Source of the DNA: Thalassia testudinum
Lineage: Eukaryota > Streptophyta > Magnoliopsida > Alismatales > Hydrocharitaceae
Assembly (NCBI GenBank): GCA_037157565.1
Contig: JAZHRO010000036.1
Location: 17,596,501-17,660,500 of the forward strand
Direction: 5' to 3'
DNA: 64,000 bases
Positions within the stretch are counted from its first letter, which is position 1. Each line of letters begins with the position of its first letter. The notes under the pieces are model-generated. The model saw only the letters and a list, made by a program, of their open reading frames with translations, searched no databases and was not told the DNA's origin. Made by a program: the position numbers and the translations under genes. Shown in pieces: positions 34,681-46,213 of the stretch.

Positions 34681-35676
34681 ATGTTTGGGAGGAGGTCACA
34701 AAACTCTGAATTGTTTGAATTGTCTAATAAGTCTAGAAGAATAGAAACTGAATCGTCATCCTCCTCCACAAACATGGCTGCATGCCAACCCCCAAATCCC
34801 GAGGGAGGAAACCGCCCCCCTCAAATCCCACCAGGTGGTGGTGGAGCCGTAGACCCCATAACCTGCCTCGAAGCCCAAATGGAAATGTATAATGAGCAGA
34901 TTGAAGCCACTAGGGAAACCTTGGAGGAAATGCAGAACCCTCCCGAATGGGAGGAGCCTAGGTCTCTTAGCTCTTATCAAAATCCCGCTGCTACAGAGAC
35001 AATAGGGCAAATTCGGGTCCCCATGGGTGGGGACGATTTTGAACTAAAACCTAATGTCATTGGCCTTATTAACTTTCACTTCCATGGTCTTGCAAGTGAA
35101 GATCCCTTTCTCCATTTGGAAAACTTAACTCGATTAGCTGAAACTGTTAAACCAAGAAACATCGGGTTATCAATTGTCCTCATGAAAATGTTCCCATTTT
35201 CGTTGCGGGATAAAGCACCGCAATGGTTGTGCACCCTTAAGAGAATCATCCATTCTTGGGAAGAGATGCAAACAGCATTTCTCAAGAAATTCTTCCCGAT
35301 CGGGCGAACCAATGCACTTCGTCGGGCTATAACTTCTTTCACGCAACAAAATGGCGAGAAGTTTCATGAGGCTTGGGAAAGGTATAATGACCTCCTCTGC
35401 AAATGTCCGCACCATGGTCTGCCTAAGTGGCATATAGCCCAAATCTTCTATTATGGGCTAAATGAAACTTTGAAGCAGATTGCAGACGCTTCCTGCGGAG
35501 GGAATTTCATGAATAAAGACGAGAATGGAGCATTTGAATTATTTGAGAACATGAGTGAAAATTCAATGAATAATGCCTCCATTGTCGCCTTTAATCTTAC
35601 TAGCTTGCACCGCAATGTTCACGAAGTTAACATGGGACCCTCCCATTCATCCACAGATCTTAACCTTATTGCATAA
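34681..35676 (+). CDS. Gag polyprotein of the Athila-like element
   Basis: A 331-residue open frame starting MFGRRSQNSE. An acidic, Pro/Gly-rich N terminus (residues 20-60) is followed by the retrotransposon gag domain. Visible there are HFHGLASEDPFLHLENL (about residues 132-148), LRDKAPQWL (about 173-181), LKKFFPIGRTNALRRAI (about 200-216), FHEAWERYNDLL (about 229-240) and CPHHGLPKWHIAQIFYYGL. No zinc knuckle follows in frame, and the frame then closes. A second open stretch (35679-36041) continues the gag/pol linker in another frame, so a frameshift near 35676 probably truncates the original polyprotein. Gag would form the virus-like particle in the cytoplasm. Confidence 0.85.
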   Translation: MFGRRSQNSELFELSNKSRRIETESSSSSTNMAACQPPNPEGGNRPPQIPPGGGGAVDPITCLEAQMEMYNEQIEATRETLEEMQNPPEWEEPRSLSSYQNPAATETIGQIRVPMGGDDFELKPNVIGLINFHFHGLASEDPFLHLENLTRLAETVKPRNIGLSIVLMKMFPFSLRDKAPQWLCTLKRIIHSWEEMQTAFLKKFFPIGRTNALRRAITSFTQQNGEKFHEAWERYNDLLCKCPHHGLPKWHIAQIFYYGLNETLKQIADASCGGNFMNKDENGAFELFENMSENSMNNASIVAFNLTSLHRNVHEVNMGPSHSSTDLNLIA

Positions 35677-36919
35677 AATTGGATGAAGTCTCCGTCGTGC
35701 ACAAGAAGCTGGACGAGCTTCTGGCCAATCCCGCTCTCTCTATGGCAAACACCTCCACCTCATCATTCTGTCACAACCCTAATCCTTCCAATGCCAAGAT
35801 TATTCCCAAAAACCCTGTAAGACCGTCCTTACCGAGTGTCGCGCTAAGCGATTCGGTAAGTCATGTGGACTTGGCTTCTGCAAGCCAATATTTTGACACA
35901 GAGGACCAAGCCTCCACGTGCTCGGATGCATATATACATGTGGACTCGTCTTCTGGCTTGGAAGATGCTTGTGCCCTGGGGAACAACCCGTTCTCTACTA
36001 CTTATAACACAGGATGGCGAAATCATCCTAACTTCACATGATCCAGTAACCTGCAGTGCCAAAACCCCGCAGGTGGACCAATGTGACAGTCCGCACCCAT
36101 CATCACAAGGGCCCAATCTAATCCTATGGTAAATCCACCATCGAGTCCTTGCATACCTTAAACCGAACATGCATCAAGTCCTCTTGATAAACTGATGCGA
36201 ATGGTGACGGAAATGTCTAAGCGCCATGAAGAAAACATGACCTCTCTTCAACACTAATTGGCACAGCAGAATGCTGAGATCAGTCAACTACACATGACGA
36301 CTCGATCTCAGGGCACTCTTCCAGCCCAACCTGTTCCCAACCCATGAAATTTTGTACCCCATGGTCCTCAACCACAGGTACGCCCTTCTTAGGGGCAAGT
36401 TCATCAGATTCTGCAAGCTCCGAGCATTCCACCGAGATTTCAGGCTAATCCCACAGCACACATCACCCTTATGTCCCTATTGAGAACCCTCCTCCGCCTT
36501 ATGATCCCACCGGACCCAAGACATCAAATGCGATTACTACGAGGAGCGGTAAGCAAACCGTCAATCTGCCTCGACCTGATCCTAGCCCATCTTTTTCATC
36601 GCCCTCTCATTCGGGATGCGCACCGCATTCTCGTAAGGACGATACACCCAAACTAGTGCCAGAATCAGTTCCATTCCCTGAGGCTCTACTGAGGGAGCCA
36701 AAAGGCAAGAAAAAGGATACGCAGGCCTTTGATAACCTACGTAATTTATTCAGGGATGTTGAAATCAAGGTACCCCTGTTGGAAGCTATCGACCATATAC
36801 TAACTGTCGCCCGATTTTTCAAAGACTACACTACACCTAGGCGACAGTCAAAGAAACAAAGAATCCAGTGGTCCTCTCGCCTCATGCGAGTTGTGCTATA
36901 CTGTCAAATCTATCATCGA

Positions 36920-37640
36920 AGCAAAAAGATCCGGGCACACTGCTTATTTCTTGTAGCATCCAAGGTGCAATTTTAACCATGCTCTGCTTGATCTAGGATC
37001 TTCCATCAATCTTATACCAACCATCATGCTTGAGAAATTTGCCCTAGGAAATCTGAAACCCACCCCTGTCATGTTGCAGTTGGCAGATCGTTCTGTCAAA
37101 ATACTGAAGGGTGTGGTGGAAAACGTGGTGGTTAGGGTCAACAGTCTCTATTTTCCTGTTGGCTTTCTTGTTTTGGATATGGAAGTTCCTAGCTCACTTT
37201 CTGATTGTCCGATCATCCTTGGTCGACCTTTCTTGGCCACAGCCTGCACCCATATCGACTGTGAGTCAGGCTGCATTGAGATTGCCGTTGGCTCTGAGAA
37301 GCTCAAGCTAAACATCTTCAAGGCAACCAAGAATTTTGATTGCGATTGCATCGAGGATGACACGTCTGACGAGGACATGGCTGTCAGTGCGTGTATCGAA
37401 CTTATAGGGACCTATTCTAACTGCTGTGGATTGCCCCTGAACACAGACCATCGCCTCACTAACACATATTGTGACGATCCCCCATCCCTCCCCTTACCCG
37501 TACCTTCTCTTGACCAGACTTTTGACGAGGTTTTCTCCGCTTCCCATATCTCGTGGTCTAAGTCATATTCGGGCTACTCACCGCCGGTCCACCCTCTTGA
37601 AGACCGGATTGCCCTTTCTTTCCTTCCAAATTAGGCGGAA
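36920..37640 (+). pseudogene. Aspartic protease region of the Athila-like element
   Basis: The active-site block reads ALLDLGSSINLIP (about 36979-37020, DLGSS in place of the DLGAS common in this lineage). It is followed by LKPTPVMLQLADRSVK, GFLVLDMEVP and PIILGRPFLATA (about 37205-37245), with a downstream ESGCIEIAVGSEK segment. The active-site motif and the domain body are in different frames around 37020. Confidence 0.82.
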
Positions 37641-38059
37641 ATGCGACTCCACACTGGGACCTTGAGCCCACATACTGATCACTGGGGCTATCCCTTTTTG
37701 GATCCATCAATCCAAGATGCCCCTCTTCTCGGCCAATCTGAGGGCCAACTTCTTCCTCCTACCTTTCTTTCTTCTAATCCGCTTGGGACACTGTCATCCC
37801 AAGAAATGCCAGATCTTTCACCATCCACTCTCGAGCTGAAAGAGCTGCCTGACACGCTTAAATATGTTTTCTTGGGACCAAATGAAATGCTTCCCGTAAT
37901 CATTAGTTCAAAATTGACCAGGGAGCAAGAGTGCAAACTAACAAAGGTCCTTATGGAACACAAGGCAGCCATTGGATGGTCCTTATCTGACTTAACTGGC
38001 ATTAGCCCCTCCTACTACACTCATCGTATATATATGGAGGAGGAGGCTCGACCTTCCTG

Positions 38060-38936
38060 TGAGATGTAGCGACATCTCAACCCTAACATGCGGGAGGTCA
38101 TTAAAAAGGAAATTATTAAGTGGCTTGCTGCGGGTATAATCTACCCGATCAGCGATAGCCCCTGGGTGAGCCCAATTCATGTCGTGCCCAAAATGGCAGG
38201 ACTCATCATCCATATCAATGACAGGGGCGAATCCATCCCTACATGCACTCCTACATCTTGGAGAGTGTGTGTAGACTATAGGAAAGTAAATGCTGCAACT
38301 AAGAAAGATCACTTTCTGCTACCTTTTATTGACCAAATCCTAGAGCGGTTAGCGAGAAATAAAATTTTCTGTTTCCTAGATGGATTCTCTGGATATAACC
38401 AGGTGGCAATTGACCCTCGGGACCAAGAGAAAACCACCTTTACCTGCCCCTTCAGCACCTTCGCATTTAGAAGGATGCCTTTCGAACTTTGTAATGCGCC
38501 AGCAACTTTCCAAAGATGTATGCTTGCGATATTCCATGACATGGTGGGTGACTTTCTTGAGGTCTTCACGGATGACTTTTCGGTCTTCGGACCTTCATTT
38601 GATGATTGTCTTGCCAACCTGACCTGTATCCTTCGGAGATATATTGATGTGAACCTCATGCTTTCTTGGGAAAAAAGTCATTTTATGGTACATGAGGGAA
38701 TTGTTCTCGGGCATATCATCTCCGATAGGGGTATTGAGGTTGATAGAGCTAAGCTTGATGTGATTGCTGATTTACCTGTGCCTAGCTCTATCAAGAAAAT
38801 TCGCTCCTTCTTAGGACACATCGGTTTCTATAGGAGATTCATCAAAGACTTCTCCAAGATTTCTAGACCATTAACTCATCTCCTATCGACTGACGTACCC
38901 TTTGATATAGGCCCCGACTGCATACGAGCATTCACG
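38060..38936 (+). pseudogene. Reverse transcriptase of the Athila-like element
   Basis: The region covers IIYPISDSPWVSPIHVVPKM (about 38130-38190), WRVCVDYRKVNAATKKDHF (about 38260-38315), FLDGFSGYNQVAIDP, MPFELCNAPATFQRCM and the catalytic block. The catalytic block reads VFTDDFSVFG (about 38563-38592) where FMDD is normal for this lineage. SFLGHIGFYRRFIKDFS closes the domain. A TAG lies just upstream at 38067-38069 and another ends the frame at 38937. Confidence 0.88.
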
Positions 38937-38989
38937 TAGCTACGTGATGCTGTCACCAAGGCTCCTATTCTCCAGCCACCTGATTGGTC

Positions 38990-39370
38990 CCTCGACTTTG
39001 AACTCATGTGTGACGCTTCTGACCTTGCAGTCGGAGCCATCCTGGGACAAAGACATGATAGACACCCCTTTGTGGTGTACTACACCAGTAAGACGTTGGA
39101 CAAGGCCCAGTATAATTATACAACCATTGAGAAAAACTACTGGCGATCGTCTTTGGGCTGCAGAAATTTCACTCTTACCTTATGGGCTCACATGTTATTA
39201 TATTCACTGACCACGTGGCCATTTGCCATCTCATGCACAAGAAGGATGCCAAGCCTAGACTGATTTGTTGGATCCTTTTGCTCCAAGAATTTGACCTTGA
39301 GATCCGCGATAAGGCCGGCGCCCAGAATGTTGTTGCTGATCATCTCTCGAGACTGGACCCTGACCACATT
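38990..39370 (+). pseudogene. RNase H region of the Athila-like element
   Basis: LMCDASDLAVGAILGQR (about 39004-39054) carries the catalytic aspartate, followed by [20 protein letters not shown] frameshift near 39130-39180 leads into [17 protein letters not shown] and [10 protein letters not shown] (about 39330-39360). The frameshift separates the two halves of the domain. Confidence 0.85.
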
Positions 39371-39379
39371 GGACTTACC

Positions 39380-40725
39380 TTGCCGATTAATGAGGTTTCT
39401 CCCGATGAGCACCTATTGGCAATTTATGTGGCAAGTGGACCTTGGTATGCCGACATTGCTAATTACCTTGCTTCTGGTTCCCTTCCACGTGGCTGGCCTA
39501 AAAACCAGCGCGAGCGTCTCATCGTAGAAGCAAAGTACTATTTCTGGGATAATCCACTACTTTTTCGAATAGGTGCTGACCAAATCATCTGTTGCTATAT
39601 TCCTGACAACGAATTCCCCAGTGTGCTATCCTTCTGCCATGATCAGGCCTGCGGAGGCCATTTCTCTAGGAGGAAAACTGCAACCAAGGTGTCGCAGTGT
39701 GGTTTCTTTTGGCCGTCCCTTCACCAGGATGCACACAATTATGGTAAACATTGCACTAGGTGCCAGTCGTTAGGGTCAATGTCACGTTGTGACATGATGC
39801 CCTTGCAACCCATCCTAGCTGCTGAAATCTTTGACATTTGGGGAATCGATTTCATGGGTCCCTTTCCTCCTTATAACGTCTTTGAGTACATCCTCATTGC
39901 TATTGATTATGTTTCGAAATGGATCGAGGCTATTTCCACGCGCCATGATGACCATGTCATATCTACTCGATTTGTCAAAGATCAAATTTTTGCACGCTTT
40001 GGGATCCCTCGAGCCATTATCTCTGATGAAGTCATTTTACCCACGTTTCTTTTCGGGCACTTCTGAGGAAATATGGAGTCCACCATCGTATCGCATCTCC
40101 ATATCATCCTCAGATGAACAACCAGGCTGAGGTGTCGAACCGGCAAATCAAGCAAATTCTCCATAAAACAGTTTGGCCTGACAGTAAGGATTGGTCCGAC
40201 AAGCTGATTGACGCACTTTGGGCGTATCGGACCACCTTCAAGGCTCCCCTTGGTATGTCTCCTTATAGAATTTTTTACGGGAAGCCTTGTCATTTGCCCG
40301 TGGAGCTGGAGCACCGCCCTTATTGGGCGGTTCCCCAATGTAACCTCGACCCAAACCTGTGTGGTCAAGAAAGGAAACTCCAACTCCAAGAGCTGGAAGA
40401 GCTCCATCGTGAAGCCTATGATTCTACCTTAACTTTCAAACAACATACTAAGGCCTTTCACGACAGCCAAATTTGGCAGAAGGAATTTGAGCCATCTCAG
40501 CAAGTTTGGCTTTACAATGCCCGGCTCAAATTCTTTCCAGGGAAATTGAAGTCCAAATGGACTGGTCCCTTCTTGGTCTCGAGACCATTTCCCAATGGGG
40601 CCGTTGAAATTGAAGATCCCAAATCTGGGCATAAATTTACGGTCAATGGGCAGCAGTTAAAACCCTATCTTACTCATGAACCTGCCCCCATTGGTAAAAC
40701 TGTTGCCTTGCTGGAGGGTAACTAA
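39380..40725 (+). pseudogene. Integrase of the Athila-like element
   Basis: The zinc-binding region reads [17 protein letters not shown] ... HCTRCQ (about 39640-39765). The core begins [14 protein letters not shown] (about 39835-39876) and reaches AIISDE (about 40014-40031). A frameshift moves the frame before HHRIASPYHPQMNNQAEVSN (40081-40140), followed by LIDALWAYRTTFKAPLGMSP and a C-terminal domain (GKLKSKWTGPFLV, about 40540-40580). Catalytic D and D are visible; the third acidic residue (E in NNQAEVSNRQ) is present. The break between the second D and the HHRIA block inactivates the frame. Confidence 0.87.
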
Positions 40726-42099
40726 CTTCGTGGCTCACTCTGAGTCCAATTGGGGACGTAAATTCAGTGCTCGTTGGGAGGCACCCCAGCAACACTCCTC
40801 CACTATCACTTACACAATTCCATGCCACTTCACTTCGCACTTCTTCACTTTTCACTTCACCACCCACCCTACCACCCTGCTATATACGTTGCACGTTAGC
40901 TCTCGTTCCCTAATCCTTGGACCTTACTTTACCCTACATATGAGGACATAGCATCATTTGGCATGGGGGGGTGGATAGGCATCCATAGGATCTGGGTATT
41001 ATATGGTATCATGTAGCTTCCATTATACATATCCATCTATAAATATATACATAGCCTATTTAAAAAAAAAAAAAAGGTATTTAGCAATGATCTGAAGGCT
41101 GAAACAAAAATACAATAAGTGTTTATGGATATTCAACCGCTATTTTGAAGACTTTCTAAGCCAAAGAAGCTTGATTCGCTCAGGCTTGGCTTAATTCACT
41201 TGAGCATTGATAAGATAGATCGGAATCTCTCCTAACTAAGGACGTATTCTTGTACCTGAGTCACCAGTACAGGATTTGTTGGTTTGCTTCTACATGAGAG
41301 TCTAAGTAATCTTGGTTCACACTACACATATCAAGAAAGACCAGGTGAACATAAGATCCAACCCTAGTGTTCATTAGGGAAGGTGGAGTCCTTACCTGTA
41401 GGCACAGGTTGACTTTTTATTCCAGACTTTAGTCTTGTGTCTAGGAGAAACTCTTTCCACCAAAAAGGTACTCTCCCACCAAAAATGTGTGCTCCCCCAA
41501 ATAAAGTTGTAAGAGATATACTGACACTTGTTTCAAAAAGAAAAAGAGAGAAAATCTTACAAATAAGTCAGTATATCTTTCAAATGTCTATAAATTCTTC
41601 TCCCCAAAAAGCTTTTCAGGGCACGTTACAAATACCCTGTTTCTACCATATATTCATTGAGTCACAAAAGTAATAAAATGGGGGTTGAGTTTTCCATCAT
41701 CCTTTTAAAGGTCAATCCGAAGACATGAGCTGAAACTGAGACCAACCTGCACTTAAAAATTTGTGAAACCCTGGGCTTGAGCCTTAATGTTCATCTGGTC
41801 AGTATTGATCCTTCACTATGCACAAACCATAATCTCATGAGCTTTCGAATACGGCAAAACCCTCTAAGTCCTGGAAATCATACTTAAGTTTTAAATATCA
41901 AGAGTCCAGGTTAGTCGAGAGATGGCCTATGTCATGTAAGACTTAAAGTACTGGTAGTCTTCTCTGTAATTAGTTCTCACAATATCCAATAGGTAAACAC
42001 ACCCTTGTCGCCTCAGAAGAAAATCTTCAGCTTAAGATCATTTCTAAATACAATACAAAATGTTTTGCTAGGGACTAGTAAAAGATAGGCATGGGGGTA
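40726..42099 (+). other. 3' non-coding region of the Athila-like element; no env-like frame
   Basis: Some Athila elements carry an env-like frame after integrase. Here only short unrelated frames are open. The purine-rich AAAAGATAGGCATGGGGGTA directly before 42100 is the polypurine-tract position. Confidence 0.6.
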
Positions 42100-44197
42100 T
42101 GTTTGCACAGCAAAAATATACCAGTAAATATGCCATCTTGTGTTATTTCCTAGCACTACCATTGCATCTTATGTAGCCGTCATTGCATTTGTAAATAGAC
42201 ACTTGCATGCATTTATAAAGAGGGGAGGAGAGTGTGAATAATTGGCCATCTATTAATTAACATCTTCCTTAAGTGCGGCATTGCAAATTCACCATTTTCA
42301 TTTTTTATTTACTTTGAATTTTTCTCTCTCGCGCGGCTGTAGGGCATGGGGCATGCGCGCCTCTTCGCGCCTCTCCTCCTACCAACAGCATGGCAAGGTG
42401 TGCGCTGCCAGCAGCATGGCTGTGGCATGCCCTCTCCTCTTTATAATGCCGTGCTCTCTCCCTTGTGCGAGCAAGCACTTTCATACACCTGCAGACACCT
42501 TCGGATCCACCATCACCCTGGGCCAACCTCCTCCCCTCTCCCTCTCCATACACAGTACCTCTTCTCACTGAGAAGAGGCACACCATGGGCAGGAGAAAAC
42601 CCACAGTGGTCTCACACCACCACTGTGAGTTCCACCACTGCCCAGCTCTTTCATGAGTAGGTGGGTGTGGTGGATTCCCCTTTTGTTTTTACTACCATTC
42701 ATCTTCTCTGCCATTGCCAGAGCTTCAAGCTCGCAAGCTCAGAAGCTCTAGCAGCACTGCACGCCTGCCTGTAGCTCCATCGGCCACCACGCGCGCGCCT
42801 GCAGGACGTGCACAGCCTTTTTCCGTACGCGCAAGCGCTCCACAGCGTGCCTGCGCATGTAGAATCGGCCGCTACCAGTCGCTCGCTCCGCGGGGCATAG
42901 TAGATATTGTTCACGCCTCTCAGCGTGACACTATAGCCACCGGCTCGTTTCTCACTTAGTCGGTGGCTTCGCACTCTCTCTCCTCGCTCGCTACCCACGC
43001 CAGCCGGTCACACGCCCATTCGCGCCTCACCCTCCCGTAGCACTACGCGCTGCGCTCGCCCGCAACCGTCCACGCACGAAGAGAGCGCAGGCACTCCACA
43101 GTGCGCCTGGCACGCTCGCTCTCTTGCGCCCGCGCACCTGCGCCTTCAGACGTCAGGGTAGCACAGCAGACGGCTTATCTGCGCGCTCCCCTCCTCTGCC
43201 AGCATACACACACATAGTTGTACACTCACACACAAACTGGTACACAGTCACACACACCCTTATACACTCACACATACACACATATATATATATATCCACT
43301 CACATATATACATAAATATATATACGTACATATATATATATATATGTTTACATATACACCCACCTACCCATATCCATATATACACTTCACCACCCATACT
43401 CCCGTGCACTAGTCCCTCCACCGCGCATCATATTGCGGGAATATCTGCACCAGTTGCTGATATTCCTTGATATCCGCGTAAAGCAAGCGCTTCCACATAC
43501 ACTCCAACACATCCACTCACTTCATGCGGCACTTGGTCTTGTTGGTTGTGTCTTACTAGACGTAAACAAACTTGACACTATGTTACATTCCATTTCCACT
43601 TCCACCTCCACCCCTATATATAATATATAACTATATACATATATATATATATATTCCGTATCTACTATATATCTATACATATATTAAGCTGAGTATTTCT
43701 TTCTTTCCTAGCAACCTACCTTGTTTTCATTTATCTTTTATTTCTTGCTATTAAAAAGATAAAAAAAAAAAGAGAAAAAGAGAAAAGATAATTCTGGTCT
43801 TGTAGGTACTTGATCTTGCGAATAACAAGATCGATTTCTGAGAACCCTAAGTTGGCTACAAGCCAAGAACCATTTGGATCAAGACCAAGGACTTGATTTT
43901 GAGGGTGTACCTCAAGGACAACATTATCAACAACAAAAATCTTAAAAAAATAGAAAAAAAATCAAAAACATAATAAATGCAAGGAAGAGATACATTTAAG
44001 GAAAGGCGTCGAAACTCCTTGACCTTTAAATTCCTGCCTCCCTGAGATCGACCCTGGGGCTAAAAGTGACCAAGATAAAATCAAGTAGGCCAGGTTAAAA
44101 ATTTTGTGAAACTGGTTAGACTCGATTTAGGTTAACTCACTACAATAACTTCAACGATAATATCACCATATTAACAAATCCTATTCAAGTCTCACCA
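42100..44197 (+). repeat. 3' LTR of the Athila-like element
   Basis: 2098 bases, colinear with 31105-33284. CpG sites differ between the two copies in both directions. The end TCTCACCA is followed by the target duplication GTAGT. Confidence 0.94.
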
Positions 44198-44202
44198 GTA
44201 GT

Positions 44203-45533
44203 CGTAGGTGATGAGTGTCTTTCATACAGACTGGGCAAGCAAGCTTTCCTTTAGTACTCCAACTTAACAAATTTGCATACATCGGGAAGTCATTTATGGC
44301 CCACAACAATGCTGCATGCATATTGTAAACTTCTTTCTTTTTTGCATCATACGTCTTCACCCCAGTATACCACAACTATTTTAGTTCATCGATTAATGTT
44401 GGAGATAAACATCTATTGCATTTCCTGGTTGTTTTTGACTGGGGATTAATAGAGTCAGCATCATAAATGATGATCTCATACACAACCAAGAAGGTAAGTT
44501 ATAAGTGACCATTACCACTGGCCATATAAAGTACGATAGGTACATACTCTTAAATTGATTGAATTCATCGCTTGCAAGACCCAACCGCACATTCCTTGTT
44601 TCTAAAGCGAATGAATTGTTTCTTTCACCAAATCTCTTCCACTTCTCTGAATCAATAGGATGACATATTCTTCCATCATGAGATTTACAATCTTGGTGCC
44701 ATGTCATCCACAGTGCAGTTTTAGTTGATATAAAAAGGTGTTGAAGCCTAGGTGTTAGTAGCAAGTAACGAAGAACCTTTCGAGGTTGTTTCCTCTTATT
44801 TTCATTTTTAGCTTCCTTATATATCTCAAGTCTACATTCGGGACAGTTACTCAAGTTTACGAATTCATTTCTGGATATGCATATATCTTCTAATAGTTCA
44901 AACCAAGATTACAAATCTGTTTCCTTGCCTCATACCATGAAGCCAAAAAATCATTGGGTTATTCAATAGCTCAGCAATAAACTGAAGTATTTTTGACATG
45001 AATTTAGCACTAGCTCTATTCATAACCTTCAGTTAAAACATCTTCAACAAAAATGACAACTTTGACATTTTTGTAACACCTGGACGAATAGGATCCTCAA
45101 CTTCCTTAACAGCATCATAGAATGGATCACAATTGAATGGATCTTTCTCATCTGTGTTTATATCCTCTCCTGCTCTCATCTCGTTCAACATTTCTTGTAT
45201 TTCTTCACCTCTGCTATCAACAATTTCCTTGTTGATCTCTCTGTCAATAGTGTTCTCATTGTTTATGACTTTCTCAATCAACTCCTCTCCATGAGCTACC
45301 CAAGTAGTGTAATGCAGCCACCACCTATTACAAATCAAGTGCTCGAGCATAGTATTACGATAATGCAAGGAACCATTCAAACATCTTCTGTTTGGGCAGA
45401 AGATATTATCAAGTTGACCTCCTCACCTAAATATCTTCCTATTGTCATCAAAGGCCTAATCCAAGAATAAAATTACTCCATCCTTATATCTACTGTAATT
45501 TGAACCCCACAATTCAATCCAAGATTCATCCAT
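44203..45533 (-). pseudogene. TNPD/tnp2 transposase of CACTA-1, N-terminal part
   Basis: The start codon is at 45533 (MDESWIEL), the usual opening of CACTA transposases. The transposase-associated region follows (CPNRRCLNGSLHYRNTMLEH, about 45340-45400), then an acidic linker, KMSKLSFLLKMF (about 45035-45070), and the tnp2 core (RKVLRYLLLTPRLQHLFIST, about 44740-44800; NVRLGLASDEFNQF, about 44560-44600; MHAALLWAINDFPMYANL, about 44265-44320; STKGKLACPVCMKDTHH, about 44200-44260). Stops occur after LFLD near 45455 and elsewhere. It runs directly into the Athila-like 3' LTR, and its continuation is at 31095 leftwards. Confidence 0.86.
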
Positions 45534-45540
45534 TGTAACC

Positions 45541-46213
45541 TAAAATTTAATGTAAACAAATCAGTCACTAGGAAGGGAAAGGACAGAATGATGTGTATCT
45601 TGATTAAAATTTTCACTTTATAGCCCATCCTCAAAGATTTGATCACAACTTAGGTTTGCTCGTTACATATAACCATAGTGTGGTGAAATTTCGGCAGCAT
45701 CTCCCTGCACTTCTCTAGTATACCCCCCAATACTAACCGTAGCTGGATTTCCTTTAACACCCAATTAAGGGCACTATAGGAAACTAGATAAGATTAGTTG
45801 GTATACCAGAAAAGAGCAGAAAGAAGCAACCAAAATTTCACGCACAATGTAACGAGCAAAACTAAGTTGTGATCAAATTTTTAAGGACCTTCTTTAGTTC
45901 GGTACTTCACCAAACTAAAGTTGATCGAGTCTTATGGCATGCTACAAAAACAACACATCATGCATGTGAGGTATACATACACTTCCTGCATTGTTCGTAT
46001 AACATGATCATAAGTCTCGACGGGCAAGTAATTTGGACACAATTTGACTCGGAGGACTTTTACCTTAGGGGTTAGAATACCTAATGTTTGGCCTCACGTG
46101 CATATATCTTCTTTAGCAAGTATGTGTATCTAAATAATAAGTAATTTGAGCATTAAAGAAATTCAATAAAAAACTAAAATATCATTTAATTAAATTTAAA
46201 AGATTGAATGTAT
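45541..46213 (-). other. 5' leader of CACTA-1
   Basis: The first 330 bases upstream of the transposase start (about 45590-45880) match the corresponding leader of CACTA-2 (63750-64000), for example TTTCGGCAGCATCTCCCTGC against TTTCGACAGCATCTCCCTAC. The rest is AT-rich and ends at the CACTA-2 terminus. Confidence 0.65.

Larger units (their letters stand above)
31105..44197 (+). mobile_element. Athila-like Ty3 retrotransposon, full-length structure
   Basis: LTRs at 31105-33284 and 42100-44197 start TGTTTGCACAGC and end TCTCACCA. They are flanked by the duplication GTAGT (31100-31104 and 44198-44202). The primer-binding site is complementary to tRNA-Asp, as in Athila and Tat elements. Gag and a decayed protease, reverse transcriptase, RNase H and integrase follow in Ty3 order. 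Removing the element rejoins the two halves of the CACTA-1 transposase. LTR starts differ at about 11 of 290 bases by eye. Several stops and frameshifts in pol make it non-autonomous. Confidence 0.95.
24984..46213 (-). mobile_element. CACTA-1: CACTA (En/Spm) transposon, left terminus to the CACTA-2 insertion point
   Basis: The left terminus reads CACTACAACATACTTTACTT, followed by about 570 bases of subterminal repeats. A TNPA-like gene (25780-27740) and a TNPD/tnp2-like transposase gene (28380-31095 plus 44203-45533) follow, both on the minus strand. The transposase gene is split by a solo LTR and by the Athila-like element. No terminus reading TAGTG is present anywhere to the right. The element is therefore interrupted by CACTA-2 at 46214, with the remainder presumably beyond the window. 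Both genes carry stops. Confidence 0.85.

Noticed and set aside
40726..42099. Env-like gene of the Athila-like element
   Set aside because: Only short frames without transmembrane or signal features are open in this interval.
42699..42998. 99-codon minus-strand frame in the Athila-like 3' LTR
   Set aside because: GC-rich LTR sequence; the equivalent frame in the 5' LTR is interrupted and there is no recognisable domain.
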